Assembly: GCA_947425785.1 (NCBI GenBank)
Contig: CANEAY010000003.1
Coordinates: 1-64,000 of the forward strand
Direction of reading: 5' to 3'
Length of the DNA stretch: 64,000 nt
Source of the DNA: an uncultured Pseudoflavonifractor sp.
Lineage (GTDB): Bacteria; Bacillota; Clostridia; Oscillospirales; Oscillospiraceae
Program-made: the position numbers and the translations under genes
In this document: positions 8,907-16,517 of the stretch, in pieces
Layout of the letters: every line of letters begins with the position of its first letter
How positions within the stretch are numbered: the stretch's first letter is position 1
Notes under the pieces: generated by a model
Databases searched by the model: none
What the model was told of the DNA's origin: nothing
The model's input: only the letters and a program-made list of their open reading frames with translations

Positions 8907-9765
8907 TGTCATCAGCCTCCTTTTCTTCAGCAGCAGTGCCCTCCTCCGTCCCGCCCGCCGGGCGCTCCTGGAGGATCAGCGCGGCGTGGGCGCTCAGAAA
9001 GAGCACCGAGAAGCCGCCGCGCAGAAGCTCGGACAGGGACAGCTCCCCTCCCATGGCCGTCAGGGAGAAAAAGACCCCCAGAAGGCAGGCCATCACCGCT
9101 CGCCGGGGCCGCACCTCCTTCAGGAAGGAGTAGCTGGCCACGTAGTAGAGCCCCAGCAGGCTCAGGCAGATGGCCAGCACCTCCCAGATGTAGTCCAAAG
9201 CCACCGGGTCGGCGGCACAGCTCTGGTAGTTGGACACCAGCCACACGCAGAAGAGGAAGCACAGCTCCAGCAGGGGAAGGCTCTCCTTCCCCCCCTCTCC
9301 GCCCCGGTAGAGGGTCCTGCCCCAGATGAGAACGCAGGGACAGCCCCCCAGGCACAGAAGGATGCGCAGGGGGGGCAGCACCGTGGCCGCCGCCCGCAGT
9401 CCCCAGCTCTCGGCGCTCTTGGCCGACTGGAGGGCGCCGGGATAGGCCAGCACCTCGATGCCGGCGCTCATCAGCAGCAGGAAGGCGGCCAGCACCATGG
9501 CGGTCATGTAGACCTGGCAGCCCCCCGCCCCGGCGAAGGCCCGCTCCCAGTTCATCCGCTCCCTGGTGTTCCACACCAGCAGAAGCAGCAGGAGGGCCAC
9601 CGCCGCCGAACAGGCGACAAGGGCCATGGAGGCCGGCGCCCCGGGGATGGCCAGGCCGGTGTCCGGCTCAAAGCCGGCGTGGAGCTGCCACCGCCGCAGG
9701 CCAAAGCCCACAGCGCCGCCCACAGCGGCAATACCGGGCAGTATCACATCTTTTCGCATACGCAC
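8899..9765 (-). CDS. Multi-pass membrane protein of unknown function
   Basis: 288 residues with about seven hydrophobic segments; the first two lie near residues 8-22 and 48-66, separated by a short Arg-containing loop. Several helices carry cysteines. The C-terminal tail (about 265-288) is short, Glu-rich and presumably cytoplasmic. I recognise no family. Its stop overlaps the metG start by eight bases, so the two genes are co-transcribed and probably translationally coupled, but nothing ties its function to aminoacylation. The start is ambiguous between 9765 and the ATG two codons later. Confidence 0.75.
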   Translation of the reverse strand: MRMRKDVILPGIAAVGGAVGFGLRRWQLHAGFEPDTGLAIPGAPASMALVACSAAVALLLLLLVWNTRERMNWERAFAGAGGCQVYMTAMVLAAFLLLMSAGIEVLAYPGALQSAKSAESWGLRAAATVLPPLRILLCLGGCPCVLIWGRTLYRGGEGGKESLPLLELCFLFCVWLVSNYQSCAADPVALDYIWEVLAICLSLLGLYYVASYSFLKEVRPRRAVMACLLGVFFSLTAMGGELSLSELLRGGFSVLFLSAHAALILQERPAGGTEEGTAAEEKEADDNG

Positions 9766-9802
9766 TCCCCCTCGCGAGGAAACTCTTGGAAAATAATAGT
9801 AT

Positions 9803-9831
9803 AGTATATCACATTTTATCCCGTTTGAAAA
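9803..9831 (-). promoter_or_regulatory. Probable promoter of the membrane protein-metG operon
   Basis: Minus strand: TTTTCA (9831-9826), 17 bases, TATACT (9808-9803). A second overlapping TATACT lies at 9803-9798. The -35 box is weak. Confidence 0.55.
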
Positions 9832-9840
9832 GCGGGCCCA

Positions 9841-11439
9841 TCATCCCTGCTCCGCCTGGCGGGCCAGATACTCGTCATAGGTCATGGGCATGTCGATGAG
9901 CTTCCCCTCGGGGGTGAAGTCAAAGACCCGGTTGGCCACCGTCTCCACCAGCTGGTGGTCGTGGCAGGAGAAGAGCACGTTGCACTTCACCGCCTCCAGG
10001 CCGTTATTCACCGCGGCGATGGACTCCAGATCCAAGTGGTTGGTGGGCTGGTCCAGCAGCAGCACGTTGGCCCCGGAGAGCATCATCCGGGAGAGCATGC
10101 ACCGCACCTTCTCCCCGCCGGAGAGGACTTTCACCGGCTTATACACATCGTCCCCGGAGAAGAGCATCCGCCCCAAAAAGCCCCGGAGGTATGCCTCGTG
10201 GGGATCGCTGGAGAACTGCCGCAGCCACTCCACCAGGTTGTCATTGCACCCTTCAAAGAACTGGGTGTTGTCCTTGGGGAAGTAGGAGAAGGTGGCGGTC
10301 TGGCCCCACTTCACCGTGCCCTCGTCAGGCTCCCACTCCCCGGTCAGGATCTTAAAGAGGGCGGTGTGGGCGTTCTCGTTGTCCCCCACGAAGGCGATCT
10401 TGTCCCCGTGGTTCACCATGAAGCTCACCTTGTCCAGCACCTTCACCCCGTCCACCGTCTTGCTTACGTCGGTGACAAAGAGGATGTCCTTGCCCACCTC
10501 CCGGTCGGGGGAGAACTGCACCCAGGGGTACCGGCGGGAGGAGGCGGGGATCTCCTCCAGGCTGATCTTCTCCAGCAGCTTGCGCCGGGCGGTGGCCTGC
10601 TTGCTCTTGGACTTGTTGGCGGAGAACCGGGAGATGAACTCCTTGAGCTCCTGGGCCTTCTCCTCGTTCTTCTTGTTCTGGTTCTTCATCAGCTGCTGCA
10701 TGAGCTGGGAAGCGTCGTACCAGAAGTCGTAGTTGCCCACATAGAGCTTGATCTTGTTGTAGTCGATGTCCACGATGTGGGTGCAGATGGTGTTGAGGAA
10801 GTGCCGGTCGTGGCTGACCACGATGACGGTGCCCTCAAAGTCCAGCAGGAAGTCCTCCAGCCAGCCCACGGCGGCGATGTCCAGGTTGTTGGTGGGCTCG
10901 TCCATCATCAGAATGTCGGGGTTTCCGAAGAGAGCCTGGGCCAGCAGCACCTTCACCTTCAGCCGTCCGTCCATATCGGCCATCTGGGTCTCGTGGAACT
11001 GGGTGCCCACCCCCAGGCCCTGGAGGATGCGGGAAGCGTCGGACTCGGCCTCGTAGCCCCCCAGCTCGGCGTACTCCGCCTGGAGCTCTGCGGCCTTGAT
11101 GCCGTCGGCGTCAGTGAAGTCCTCCTTCTCGTAGAGGGCGTTCATCTCCTTGCCGATGTCGTAAAGGTGCTGGTTGCCCATGAGGACGGTGTCCATCACG
11201 GTGTAAGCGTCATACTGGTTCTGATCCTGCTTCAGAACCGACATGCGGGTGTTGGGCAGGACGGACACCTCCCCGGAGGTAGGCTCCAGCTGGCCGGAGA
11301 GGATCTTCAGGAAGGTGGACTTCCCCGCCCCGTTGGCGCCGATAATGCCGTAGCAGTTGCCCTTGATGAACTGCAGGTCAACGTGGGAGAAGAGGGGCGT
11401 CCCGGAATAGTTAAGAGAGAGGTCTGTAACGGTGATCAT
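9841..11439 (-). CDS. ABC-F family ATPase (YkpA/YbiT-like) with one degenerate ATP site
   Basis: 532 residues: two ABC domains joined by a charged linker (about residues 245-300), with no membrane part. ABC-F proteins act on ribosomes as translation factors or antibiotic-protection proteins. Domain 1 has an intact Walker A (GANGAGKST, 34-42) and Walker B (D180-E181) but a divergent signature (MADMDGRLK, about 153-161). Domain 2 has an intact signature (LSGGE, 439-443), but its Walker A reads GDNENAHTA (352-360), lacking the lysine, and its Walker B has D463-Q464, with Gln in place of the catalytic Glu. One composite site is therefore canonical and the other is not. AAAAGGAGTACGCC precedes the ATG. 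It is a single-gene unit. Confidence 0.9.
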   Translation of the reverse strand: MITVTDLSLNYSGTPLFSHVDLQFIKGNCYGIIGANGAGKSTFLKILSGQLEPTSGEVSVLPNTRMSVLKQDQNQYDAYTVMDTVLMGNQHLYDIGKEMNALYEKEDFTDADGIKAAELQAEYAELGGYEAESDASRILQGLGVGTQFHETQMADMDGRLKVKVLLAQALFGNPDILMMDEPTNNLDIAAVGWLEDFLLDFEGTVIVVSHDRHFLNTICTHIVDIDYNKIKLYVGNYDFWYDASQLMQQLMKNQNKKNEEKAQELKEFISRFSANKSKSKQATARRKLLEKISLEEIPASSRRYPWVQFSPDREVGKDILFVTDVSKTVDGVKVLDKVSFMVNHGDKIAFVGDNENAHTALFKILTGEWEPDEGTVKWGQTATFSYFPKDNTQFFEGCNDNLVEWLRQFSSDPHEAYLRGFLGRMLFSGDDVYKPVKVLSGGEKVRCMLSRMMLSGANVLLLDQPTNHLDLESIAAVNNGLEAVKCNVLFSCHDHQLVETVANRVFDFTPEGKLIDMPMTYDEYLARQAEQG

Positions 11440-11475
11440 GGCGTACTCCTTTTAGAATAAAAATTCAGCCCTGCT

Positions 11476-11504
11476 ATTGTATCAGTAAACCGCTGGAAAG
11501 ACAA
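11476..11504 (-). promoter_or_regulatory. Promoter of the ABC-F gene
   Basis: Minus strand: TTGTCT (11504-11499), 17-base spacer, TACAAT (11481-11476), 37 bases before the start codon. Confidence 0.7.
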
Positions 11505-11538
11505 GAACAAAATGGCTTTTTAGAACTTTTCCCGGGAC

Positions 11539-11568
11539 TTGTCCCCCTTCGATACTTTGTGCTATACT
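11539..11568 (+). promoter_or_regulatory. Promoter of the RlmA-type methyltransferase gene
   Basis: TTGTCC (11539-11544), 18 bases, TATACT (11563-11568) preceded by a TG-type extended -10 (TGC). The gene starts 28 bases downstream. Confidence 0.65.
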
Positions 11569-11595
11569 GTTGCAAAAGGAAAGGGGGCTCGCCCC

Positions 11596-12411
11596 ATGAC
11601 ATCCCTATTCACCTGTCCCATCTGCGGCGGCCCCCTGTCCCCATCGCCGGGGCGGTACGCCTGCCCGGGCGGCCACAGCTTCGACCTGGCCAGGGAGGGC
11701 TACGTGAACCTCCTGCCCGCCAACCGCCGGCACTCCAAGGCCCCCGGCGACGACAGGGAGATGGCCGCCGCCCGCACCCGGTTCTTGGACGGCGGCTGGT
11801 ATTCCCCCCTCCGGGAGGCCCTCTGTGCCCTGATCCGCCCCCTCTCCCCCGCCGCCCTGCTGGACGCGGGCTGTGGGGAGGGCTGGTACACCGCCGCCCT
11901 GGCCCAGACCGTAGCCGAAGGCGGCGGGCGCGCGGCGGGGATCGACCTGTCCAAGCCCTCGGTGAAAAAGGCGGCCAAACGGTGCCCCCAGGGGGAATTC
12001 GCCGTGGCCTCGGTCTACCGCCTGCCCCTGGCCGGCGGCGCCGTGGACGTGCTCACCGACTGCTTCTCCCCCCTGGCGGCAGAGGAGTTTTACAGAGTGT
12101 TGAAGCCGGGCGGAAAATTCCTCTACGTAGTCCCCGGCCCCCGGCACCTGTGGGAGCTGAAGGAGATCCTGTACCCCTCTCCCTACGAAAATGAGGAAAA
12201 GCGGGAGGAGTACCCCGGCTTCCGCTACGTAGACGTCCTCCCGGTGGAGTGCGCCTTTACCCTCCCCACCCCCCAGGCCATCGCCGACCTCTTCCGCATG
12301 ACCCCCTACTACTGGAAGACCCCCAGGGAGGGCGGGGAGCGGCTGTCCGCCTTGACCCAGCTAAAGCTCACCGGGCAGTTCCGCATCCACGTGCTGGAAA
12401 AGGCCACCTGA
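11596..12411 (+). CDS. RlmA/TlrB-type 23S rRNA (guanine-N1) methyltransferase
   Basis: 271 residues from the ATG at 11596, which follows AGGAAAGGGGG; the frame is open further upstream, but that part overlaps the promoter. The N-terminus is a four-cysteine zinc finger (CPICGGPL...YACPGGHSFD), followed by the family motif REGYVNLL and a class I SAM-binding fold with LLDAGCGEGWYTAAL. RlmA enzymes methylate G745 or G748 in helix 35 of 23S rRNA, in the exit tunnel. Which of the two bases is targeted cannot be read from sequence; the G748 type (TlrB) can confer tylosin resistance. It is a monocistronic gene closed by a strong terminator. Confidence 0.85.
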   Translation: MTSLFTCPICGGPLSPSPGRYACPGGHSFDLAREGYVNLLPANRRHSKAPGDDREMAAARTRFLDGGWYSPLREALCALIRPLSPAALLDAGCGEGWYTAALAQTVAEGGGRAAGIDLSKPSVKKAAKRCPQGEFAVASVYRLPLAGGAVDVLTDCFSPLAAEEFYRVLKPGGKFLYVVPGPRHLWELKEILYPSPYENEEKREEYPGFRYVDVLPVECAFTLPTPQAIADLFRMTPYYWKTPREGGERLSALTQLKLTGQFRIHVLEKAT

Positions 12412-12415
12412 CCGC

Positions 12416-12452
12416 AAAAAAGGCCCCGAAGCGACGCTTCGGGGCCTTCCTC
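12416..12452. terminator. Bidirectional terminator between the methyltransferase gene and prfC
   Basis: AGGCCCCGAAGC (12421-12432), loop GAC, GCTTCGGGGCCT (12436-12447), flanked by AAAAA and TCCTCTTTT. It serves the two convergent genes. Confidence 0.9.
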
Positions 12453-12459
12453 TTTTCCC

Positions 12460-14061
12460 TTATTCTCCCGCCTGGCTGAAGGGCAGCAGGGTGATCTGGG
12501 GATTGCGCTCCCCCGTCCAGTTCACCGCCCACTTGGAGCCGAAGAGCAGCAGCTGCCGCCCCTTGAAGTCCTCCACCAGCTTGGTGTCGGTGCCCAGGGT
12601 CAGATCCTCCTCCTTCACCGGCTCGGCGTCCTCCGTCTCGATCCAGCGCAGGTACTCGTAGGGCAGGCCCTCCATGAAGATGTCCACCCCGTACTCGTTT
12701 TTCAGCCGGTACTCCAGCACGTCGAACTGCAGCGTGCCCACCACGCCCACGATAATTTCCTCCATGCCGGTGTAGGGGGCCTTGAACATCTGGATGGCGC
12801 CCTCCTGGGCGATCTGCTCCGCCCCCTTGAGGAACTGCTTGCGCTTCATGGTGTCCAGCGGCCGCACCCGGCGGAAGTGCTCCGGGGCGAAGGTGGGGAT
12901 GGGGTCAAACTGGAACTTCTTCCCTGGGGCGCACAGGGTGTCGCCAATGGAGAAGATGCCCGGGTCAAACACGCCGATGATGTCCCCGGCGTAGGCCTCC
13001 TCGATGATCTCCCGCTCGGCGGCCATCAGCTGCTGGGGCCGGGACAGCCGCAGCTTCTTCCCCCCCTGGGTGTGGTAGACCTCCTTGTCCGCCTCGAACT
13101 TGCCGGACACCACCCGCATAAAGGCGATGCGGTCCCGGTGTGCCTTGTTCATGTTGGCCTGAATTTTGAACACAAAGGCGGAGAAATCGTCGTCCATGGA
13201 GTCGATAAGCTGTTCCCCCGCCATCCGGGCCAGGGGGGGCGTGGTCATCTTCAAAAAGCCCTCCAGGAACGGCTCCACGCCGAAGTTGGTGAGGGCGGAG
13301 CCGAAAAACACCGGGGACAGCTTCCCGTGGCGCACCTTCTCCAGGTCGAACTCGGCGGCGGCGCCGTCCAGCAGCTCCACATCGTCGCTGAGCTGCCTGT
13401 GGAGCCGCTCCCCCAGCAGCCCGTCCAGCCCCGGGTCGTCCAGGGACACAGTGGTGGCGGTGGCCGCCTTGGCCCCGCCGTTGGAGGTGAAGTGGATGAT
13501 CTGCCCCTTCTCCCGGTCGTAGACCCCCTGGAACTCCTTGCCGCAGCCGATGGGCCAGTTCATGGGGCAGGTCTCGATGCCCAGCTCGTTCTCCAGCTCC
13601 TGGCACAGCTCAAAGGGGTCTCTCGCCTCCCGGTCCAGCTTGTTCACAAAGGTGAAGATGGGGATGTCCCGCATGGCGCAGACCTTGAAGAGCTTCCGGG
13701 TCTGGGCCTCCACGCCCTTGGCGGCGTCGATGACCATGACGGCGCTGTCCGCCGCCATCAGGGTGCGGTAGGTGTCCTCGGAGAAGTCCTGGTGGCCCGG
13801 GGTGTCCAGAATGTTCACGCAAAACCCCTCGTACTGGAACTGCATCACCGAGGAGGTCACCGAAATGCCCCTCTGCTTCTCAATTTCCATCCAGTCGGAG
13901 GTGGCCGCCCTGGTGTTCTTCTTCCCCTTCACCTGCCCCGCCTGGGCGATGGCTCCGCCGTAGAGGAGGAACTTTTCCGTCAGGGTGGTCTTGCCCGCGT
14001 CCGGGTGGGAGATGATGGCGAAGGTGCGCCGGCGGTTGATCTCTGCTTCATATTTCGGCAA
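12460..14061 (-). CDS. prfC: Peptide chain release factor 3
   Basis: 533 residues, a translational GTPase that removes RF1/RF2 from the ribosome after termination. The G1 motif is SHPDAGKTT; RGISVTSSVMQF is the RF3-type G2 region, DTPGHQDFSEDTYRTL is G3, and NKLDREARDP is G4. The RF3 C-terminal domain (YEYLRWIET...) is complete. The start is uncertain: a TTG at 14061 has GGAGTGA eight bases upstream, while an in-frame GTG at 14070 lies directly on that site, so the TTG is preferred. It is a single-gene unit with its own promoter. Confidence 0.95.
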   Translation of the reverse strand: MPKYEAEINRRRTFAIISHPDAGKTTLTEKFLLYGGAIAQAGQVKGKKNTRAATSDWMEIEKQRGISVTSSVMQFQYEGFCVNILDTPGHQDFSEDTYRTLMAADSAVMVIDAAKGVEAQTRKLFKVCAMRDIPIFTFVNKLDREARDPFELCQELENELGIETCPMNWPIGCGKEFQGVYDREKGQIIHFTSNGGAKAATATTVSLDDPGLDGLLGERLHRQLSDDVELLDGAAAEFDLEKVRHGKLSPVFFGSALTNFGVEPFLEGFLKMTTPPLARMAGEQLIDSMDDDFSAFVFKIQANMNKAHRDRIAFMRVVSGKFEADKEVYHTQGGKKLRLSRPQQLMAAEREIIEEAYAGDIIGVFDPGIFSIGDTLCAPGKKFQFDPIPTFAPEHFRRVRPLDTMKRKQFLKGAEQIAQEGAIQMFKAPYTGMEEIIVGVVGTLQFDVLEYRLKNEYGVDIFMEGLPYEYLRWIETEDAEPVKEEDLTLGTDTKLVEDFKGRQLLLFGSKWAVNWTGERNPQITLLPFSQAGE

Positions 14062-14149
14062 GGATATCACTCCAAATCCAAATACTTTTAGCTATAATTG
14101 ACTCCAATATTACGATTCGGACTTATTTTCCCGAAAATCAGTGTCCTTT

Positions 14150-14178
14150 ATTATACTGTATCTCCCCCAGGTTGTAAA
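14150..14178 (-). promoter_or_regulatory. Promoter of prfC
   Basis: Minus strand: TTTACA (14178-14173), 17 bases, TATAAT (14155-14150). It leaves an untranslated leader of about 80 bases before prfC. Confidence 0.7.
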
Positions 14179-14200
14179 CCGTGGCCGGAAAAATTCCCCG

Positions 14201-14242
14201 GCAAAAAAGAAGGAAGACCGTCCGGGGTTTCGGACGGCCTTC
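14201..14242 (-). terminator. Terminator of the coiled-coil protein gene
   Basis: Minus strand: GAAGGCCGTCCG, six-base loop, CGGACGGTCTTC, then CTTCTTTTTTGCC. The 12-bp stem begins within the stop-codon region of the gene at 14241. Confidence 0.8.
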
Positions 14243-14708
14243 ATTTCTTTTCTTCCTCTCTCTCCTGCCTGTTCAGCATCTCCGACAGCTCCGCGGCCTT
14301 CTCCAGCGCCCTCCCCATATGCACTGAAAAGACGAAGACGCCCTGGCGGAAAAAGTGGCGGTCGCGGCACTTTCCCATAGCCGCCCCGGAGACCAGCAGG
14401 ATCTTCAGTTGGGTCCTCATCGGCTCGGACAAATTGCACTTCAGCGCCGCCAAAGCCTCCCGGCAGCTCTTTTCCAGTGTTTGATATTCCGCCATCTGGG
14501 CAAGCTGACCCTGTTCGAAGGGCTGTGCCTCGGAATACATCTTCTCCGGGTCAAAGTCCTCCGCCGCGATCCTATGGTAGCGCTCTATGAATTTCCGCTC
14601 CGCTTCCTCTTCCTCCTCATCCATCTCGTACCCCTCTATCACCCGCAGGTTCTCCAGCCGTTCCAGCTCCTCCAGCTCCCGCAGTTCTCTCTCCTCATCA
14701 ATGGTCAT
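14241..14708 (-). CDS. Glu-rich coiled-coil protein, unknown function
   Basis: 155 residues. Residues 1-45 are almost entirely Glu/Leu/Arg (ELRELEELERLENLR), a strong coiled coil followed by an acidic EEEEEAE run. Residues 75-125 form further helices, and the end (LSEMLNRQEREEEKK) is again charged. The stretch HFFRQGVFVFSVHMGRALEK recalls the tail of small clostridial helical proteins often found on mobile or accessory DNA, but I cannot assign a family. It is divergently transcribed from a ribbon-helix-helix gene, and the two promoters share an inverted repeat, so co-regulation is likely. Confidence 0.7.
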   Translation of the reverse strand: MTIDEERELRELEELERLENLRVIEGYEMDEEEEEAERKFIERYHRIAAEDFDPEKMYSEAQPFEQGQLAQMAEYQTLEKSCREALAALKCNLSEPMRTQLKILLVSGAAMGKCRDRHFFRQGVFVFSVHMGRALEKAAELSEMLNRQEREEEKK

Positions 14709-14766
14709 GGCCGTTCACCGCCTTTTCAACATAGTCCGACACAATACGACACGTTCTGACATATAT

Positions 14767-14823
14767 GGCATAGCAAAGTAATATATTGTTTGTCAACACA
14801 TCCGCTAAACTTTGCTATACAAT
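14767..14823. promoter_or_regulatory. Divergent promoter region with a 10-bp inverted repeat (putative operator)
   Basis: ATAGCAAAGT (14770-14779) and ACTTTGCTAT (14809-14818) are perfect inverted copies, 29 bases apart. Each arm overlaps a -10 region: on the minus strand TTGACA (14796-14791), 18 bases, TATGCC (14772-14767); on the plus strand an extended -10 TGCTATACA (14813-14821). The arms probably bind the repressor of both genes, perhaps the ribbon-helix-helix protein itself. Confidence 0.6.
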
Positions 14824-14846
14824 GATAGACAAAGGAGGGCGGGATT

Positions 14847-15008
14847 ATGGCTAAAACAGATACTCAAATTTCTTTCCGTGTCACCAGCGAGTTCAAGGCC
14901 CGCCTGGAAGCCCAGGCCCAGCGGGAGCGCCGTCCCGTCTCCAACCTGATCTTGAAGGTGCTGGAGGAATATCTGGATCAGGTGGAGCCCAAGGGCCCCG
15001 CCTCCTGA
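14847..15008 (+). CDS. Small ribbon-helix-helix (Arc/CopG-like) protein
   Basis: 53 residues starting at the ATG at 14847, preceded by AAAGGAGGGCGGG. The sequence TQISFRVTSEFKARLEAQAQ has the short beta strand (residues 6-12) and first helix of a ribbon-helix-helix DNA-binding domain; VSNLILKVLEEYLDQV (31-46) is the second helix. Such proteins bind DNA as dimers through the paired strands and are commonly autoregulated. The gene lies opposite the coiled-coil gene and next to the inverted repeat that overlaps its own -10 box. It could be a toxin-antitoxin type antitoxin, but the neighbour does not look like a known toxin. Confidence 0.8.
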   Translation: MAKTDTQISFRVTSEFKARLEAQAQRERRPVSNLILKVLEEYLDQVEPKGPAS

Positions 15009-15025
15009 CTTCGCAAATAATACTA

Positions 15026-15060
15026 AAAAGTGGGAGCGGCCCATAGCCGCTCCCACTTTT
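15026..15060. terminator. Bidirectional terminator between the RHH gene and the HAD gene
   Basis: AAAAGTGGGAGCGGC (15026-15040), loop CCATA, GCCGCTCCCACTTTT (15046-15060): a perfect 15-bp stem with A and T tracts, between two convergent genes. Confidence 0.9.
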
Positions 15061-15067
15061 CATGTCC

Positions 15068-15700
15068 TTATCCCTCCAGCTCCTTCACCCGCCGGGGCAG
15101 GTCGCCCAGAGCCTCCAGCTGGGGCACATCCTCCACCGTTCCGAAGCCGTAGTTGGCGTGGAGGAAGGGCACCCCCGCCGCCGCGGCCGACTTGCAGTCC
15201 AGGGCGGTGTCTCCCACATAGAGGGGCTTTTTCAGCCCGTACTTCTCCACCACCAGGGCGATGTTCTCCGCCTTGGGCCTGTCGGTGCGGCCGGCGCACT
15301 CAAAGTCGGTGAAGTATTTCCCCAGGCCGGTGCCGGTGAAAAATGCCTGGATATACCCGTCCTGGCAATTGCTCACCACAAAGAGCTTATACTCCCGGGC
15401 CAGCGCCTCCAGCGCCTCCTCCGCCCCGGGGTACACCGCCGCCCCGTGGGCGGCCAGGTAGTCGTTCTCAATGCGGCAGCACTCGGCGATGACCTCCTGC
15501 TGGCGCTCCCAGGTGAGCCCCGGCAGCCGCCGGGCGGCGATGTCGGCGATCTGCATCCCCATGCAGGCGCGCACCTCCTCCTGCGTCAGCGGCGGGCGGA
15601 CTGCCCCTGACCCTTCGATGGCCTGGTTCCAGCACAGGGTGATCTCCGGCACCGCGTCCCAGAGGGTACCGTCCAGATCAAATAAAATACCGTCAAACAT
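15068..15700 (-). CDS. HAD-superfamily hydrolase, phosphoglycolate phosphatase-like
   Basis: 210 residues of HAD subfamily IA. Motif I is FDLDGTLWD (nucleophile Asp8), motif II is VVSNCQDGY, motif III is around the lysine of RPKAENIALV, and motif IV is YVGDTALDCKSA. The alpha-helical cap between motifs I and II, with ITLCWNQAIEGSG, is of the Gph/PpaX type. Members dephosphorylate 2-phosphoglycolate, pyrophosphate or other small phosphates; the substrate cannot be set from sequence. It has its own promoter and terminator, so it is a single-gene unit. Confidence 0.85.
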   Translation of the reverse strand: MFDGILFDLDGTLWDAVPEITLCWNQAIEGSGAVRPPLTQEEVRACMGMQIADIAARRLPGLTWERQQEVIAECCRIENDYLAAHGAAVYPGAEEALEALAREYKLFVVSNCQDGYIQAFFTGTGLGKYFTDFECAGRTDRPKAENIALVVEKYGLKKPLYVGDTALDCKSAAAAGVPFLHANYGFGTVEDVPQLEALGDLPRRVKELEG

Positions 15701-15730
15701 GGCTCTGACCCCTTTTCACAGGTTTTCCCC

Positions 15731-15759
15731 ATTATAAAACGATTTTGAGCCGTTGACAA
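15731..15759 (-). promoter_or_regulatory. Promoter of the HAD gene
   Basis: Minus strand: TTGTCA (15759-15754), 17 bases, TATAAT (15736-15731). Its -35 overlaps the -35 of the opposing tRNA promoter. Confidence 0.8.
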
Positions 15760-15782
15760 GAGGGAGTCAGTTGGGATAAAAT
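15753..15782 (+). promoter_or_regulatory. Promoter of the tRNA locus
   Basis: TTGACA (15753-15758), 18 bases, TAAAAT (15777-15782). The transcript would first cross a tRNA-like fragment at 15799 and then tRNA-Arg at 15849. Confidence 0.7.
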
Positions 15783-15798
15783 AGACGGGCACTCATCT

Positions 15799-15834
15799 GC
15801 CCCCGCAGCTCAGTAGGATACTGGCTGCCCCTTA
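15799..15834 (+). pseudogene. 5'-half tRNA remnant
   Basis: GCCCCCGCAGCTCAGTAGGATA matches the acceptor strand, D-stem start and D-loop of a tRNA, closely paralleling the 5' part of the tRNA-Arg 50 bases on. The D-stem 3' strand and everything after it are lost. It sits where the first tRNA after the promoter would be expected. Confidence 0.55.
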
Positions 15835-15848
15835 CCTATCTCCCATAT

Positions 15849-15925
15849 GCCCTCGTAGCTCAGCTGGATAGAGCGTCCGCCTCCTAAGCGGAAGGTCGCG
15901 CGTTCGAATCGCGCCGAGGGTGCCA
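15849..15925 (+). tRNA. tRNA-Arg, anticodon CCU
   Basis: A complete cloverleaf with encoded CCA: acceptor GCCCTCG pairs with CGAGGGT, the D-stem is GCTC/GAGC, the anticodon stem is TCCGC/GCGGA around loop CTCCTAA (anticodon CCT, reading AGG), and the T arm is GCGCG-TTCGAAT-CGCGC. It is 77 bases long with discriminator G. A terminator follows immediately, so the tRNA ends its transcript. It forms the left border of an AT-rich insert. Confidence 0.95.
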
Positions 15926-15926
15926 A

Positions 15927-15965
15927 AGAGCGGTGAAAATCACTTGATTTTCACCGCTCTTTTCT
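15927..15965 (+). terminator. Terminator of tRNA-Arg
   Basis: AGAGCGGTGAAAATCA (15927-15942) and TGATTTTCACCGCTCT (15945-15960) form a long stem followed by TTTCTTTG, starting two bases after the tRNA CCA. Confidence 0.9.
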
Positions 15966-16008
15966 TTGCGGAAATGATTCGCTTTTCCTTGTATATGTGT
16001 TTTTCCAA

Positions 16009-16356
16009 TTACGCTCCTGCTTGAGATGCTTTTGTAACTGCTTCGATTAGACCCTGCAGCATTTTATCCGCGCTTGGTTGATACTTAACGTCCAAGTGCT
16101 GCAGCCGGGAGATCGTTTCTGCCCAAGCCCCTTCATTGACCGTGCTTCCGAACAGAATAAAATCAGCACTGCAGGAAAGCACCCGGCAGACTGTCATCAG
16201 AGTGTCCAGGCTAAAGGTAGAGTCCCCAAGCTCAATATTTGCAATGAAACGAGGGCTGAGAGCGCACAGCTCTCCCAGTTGTTCCCGTGTGTAATTTGCC
16301 TGTTCTCGCTTGCTTCGAAGTCGCTGCCCGATGGCGGCCTTATTGATCGCATCCAT
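16009..16356 (-). CDS. XRE-family helix-turn-helix regulator
   Basis: 115 residues from the ATG at 16356, placed after AGAGGTGATAGC; an upstream in-frame start is less well positioned. Residues 8-62 are a lambda-repressor-like HTH: IGQRLRSKREQANYTREQLGEL, LSPRFIANIELGDSTFSLDTL (shown in two parts), followed by LSCSADFILFG. The remaining 50 residues are helical with no ligand-domain signature. It is divergent from the zinc-ribbon gene, whose promoter lies in the shared 160-base gap, so it may control the insert genes. Base composition is AT-rich relative to the chromosome. Confidence 0.85.
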   Translation of the reverse strand: MDAINKAAIGQRLRSKREQANYTREQLGELCALSPRFIANIELGDSTFSLDTLMTVCRVLSCSADFILFGSTVNEGAWAETISRLQHLDVKYQPSADKMLQGLIEAVTKASQAGA

Positions 16357-16398
16357 GCTATCACCTCTTATCACAAGTTTAGTATGTGTGAAGAGGGG

Positions 16399-16427
16399 TT
16401 GAAATGCGATTATATTTCATGTATAAT
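16399..16427 (+). promoter_or_regulatory. Promoter of the zinc-ribbon gene
   Basis: TTGAAA (16399-16404), 17 bases, TATAAT (16422-16427), giving a leader of about 85 bases. Confidence 0.75.
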
Positions 16428-16517
16428 ATGTGATGATAGATGTATTATGATGTAATCAGGCACAATGGGCACAAGCCAAAATTTTCACAATACAAAAAAG
16501 TGGCATGAGGTGATTTT

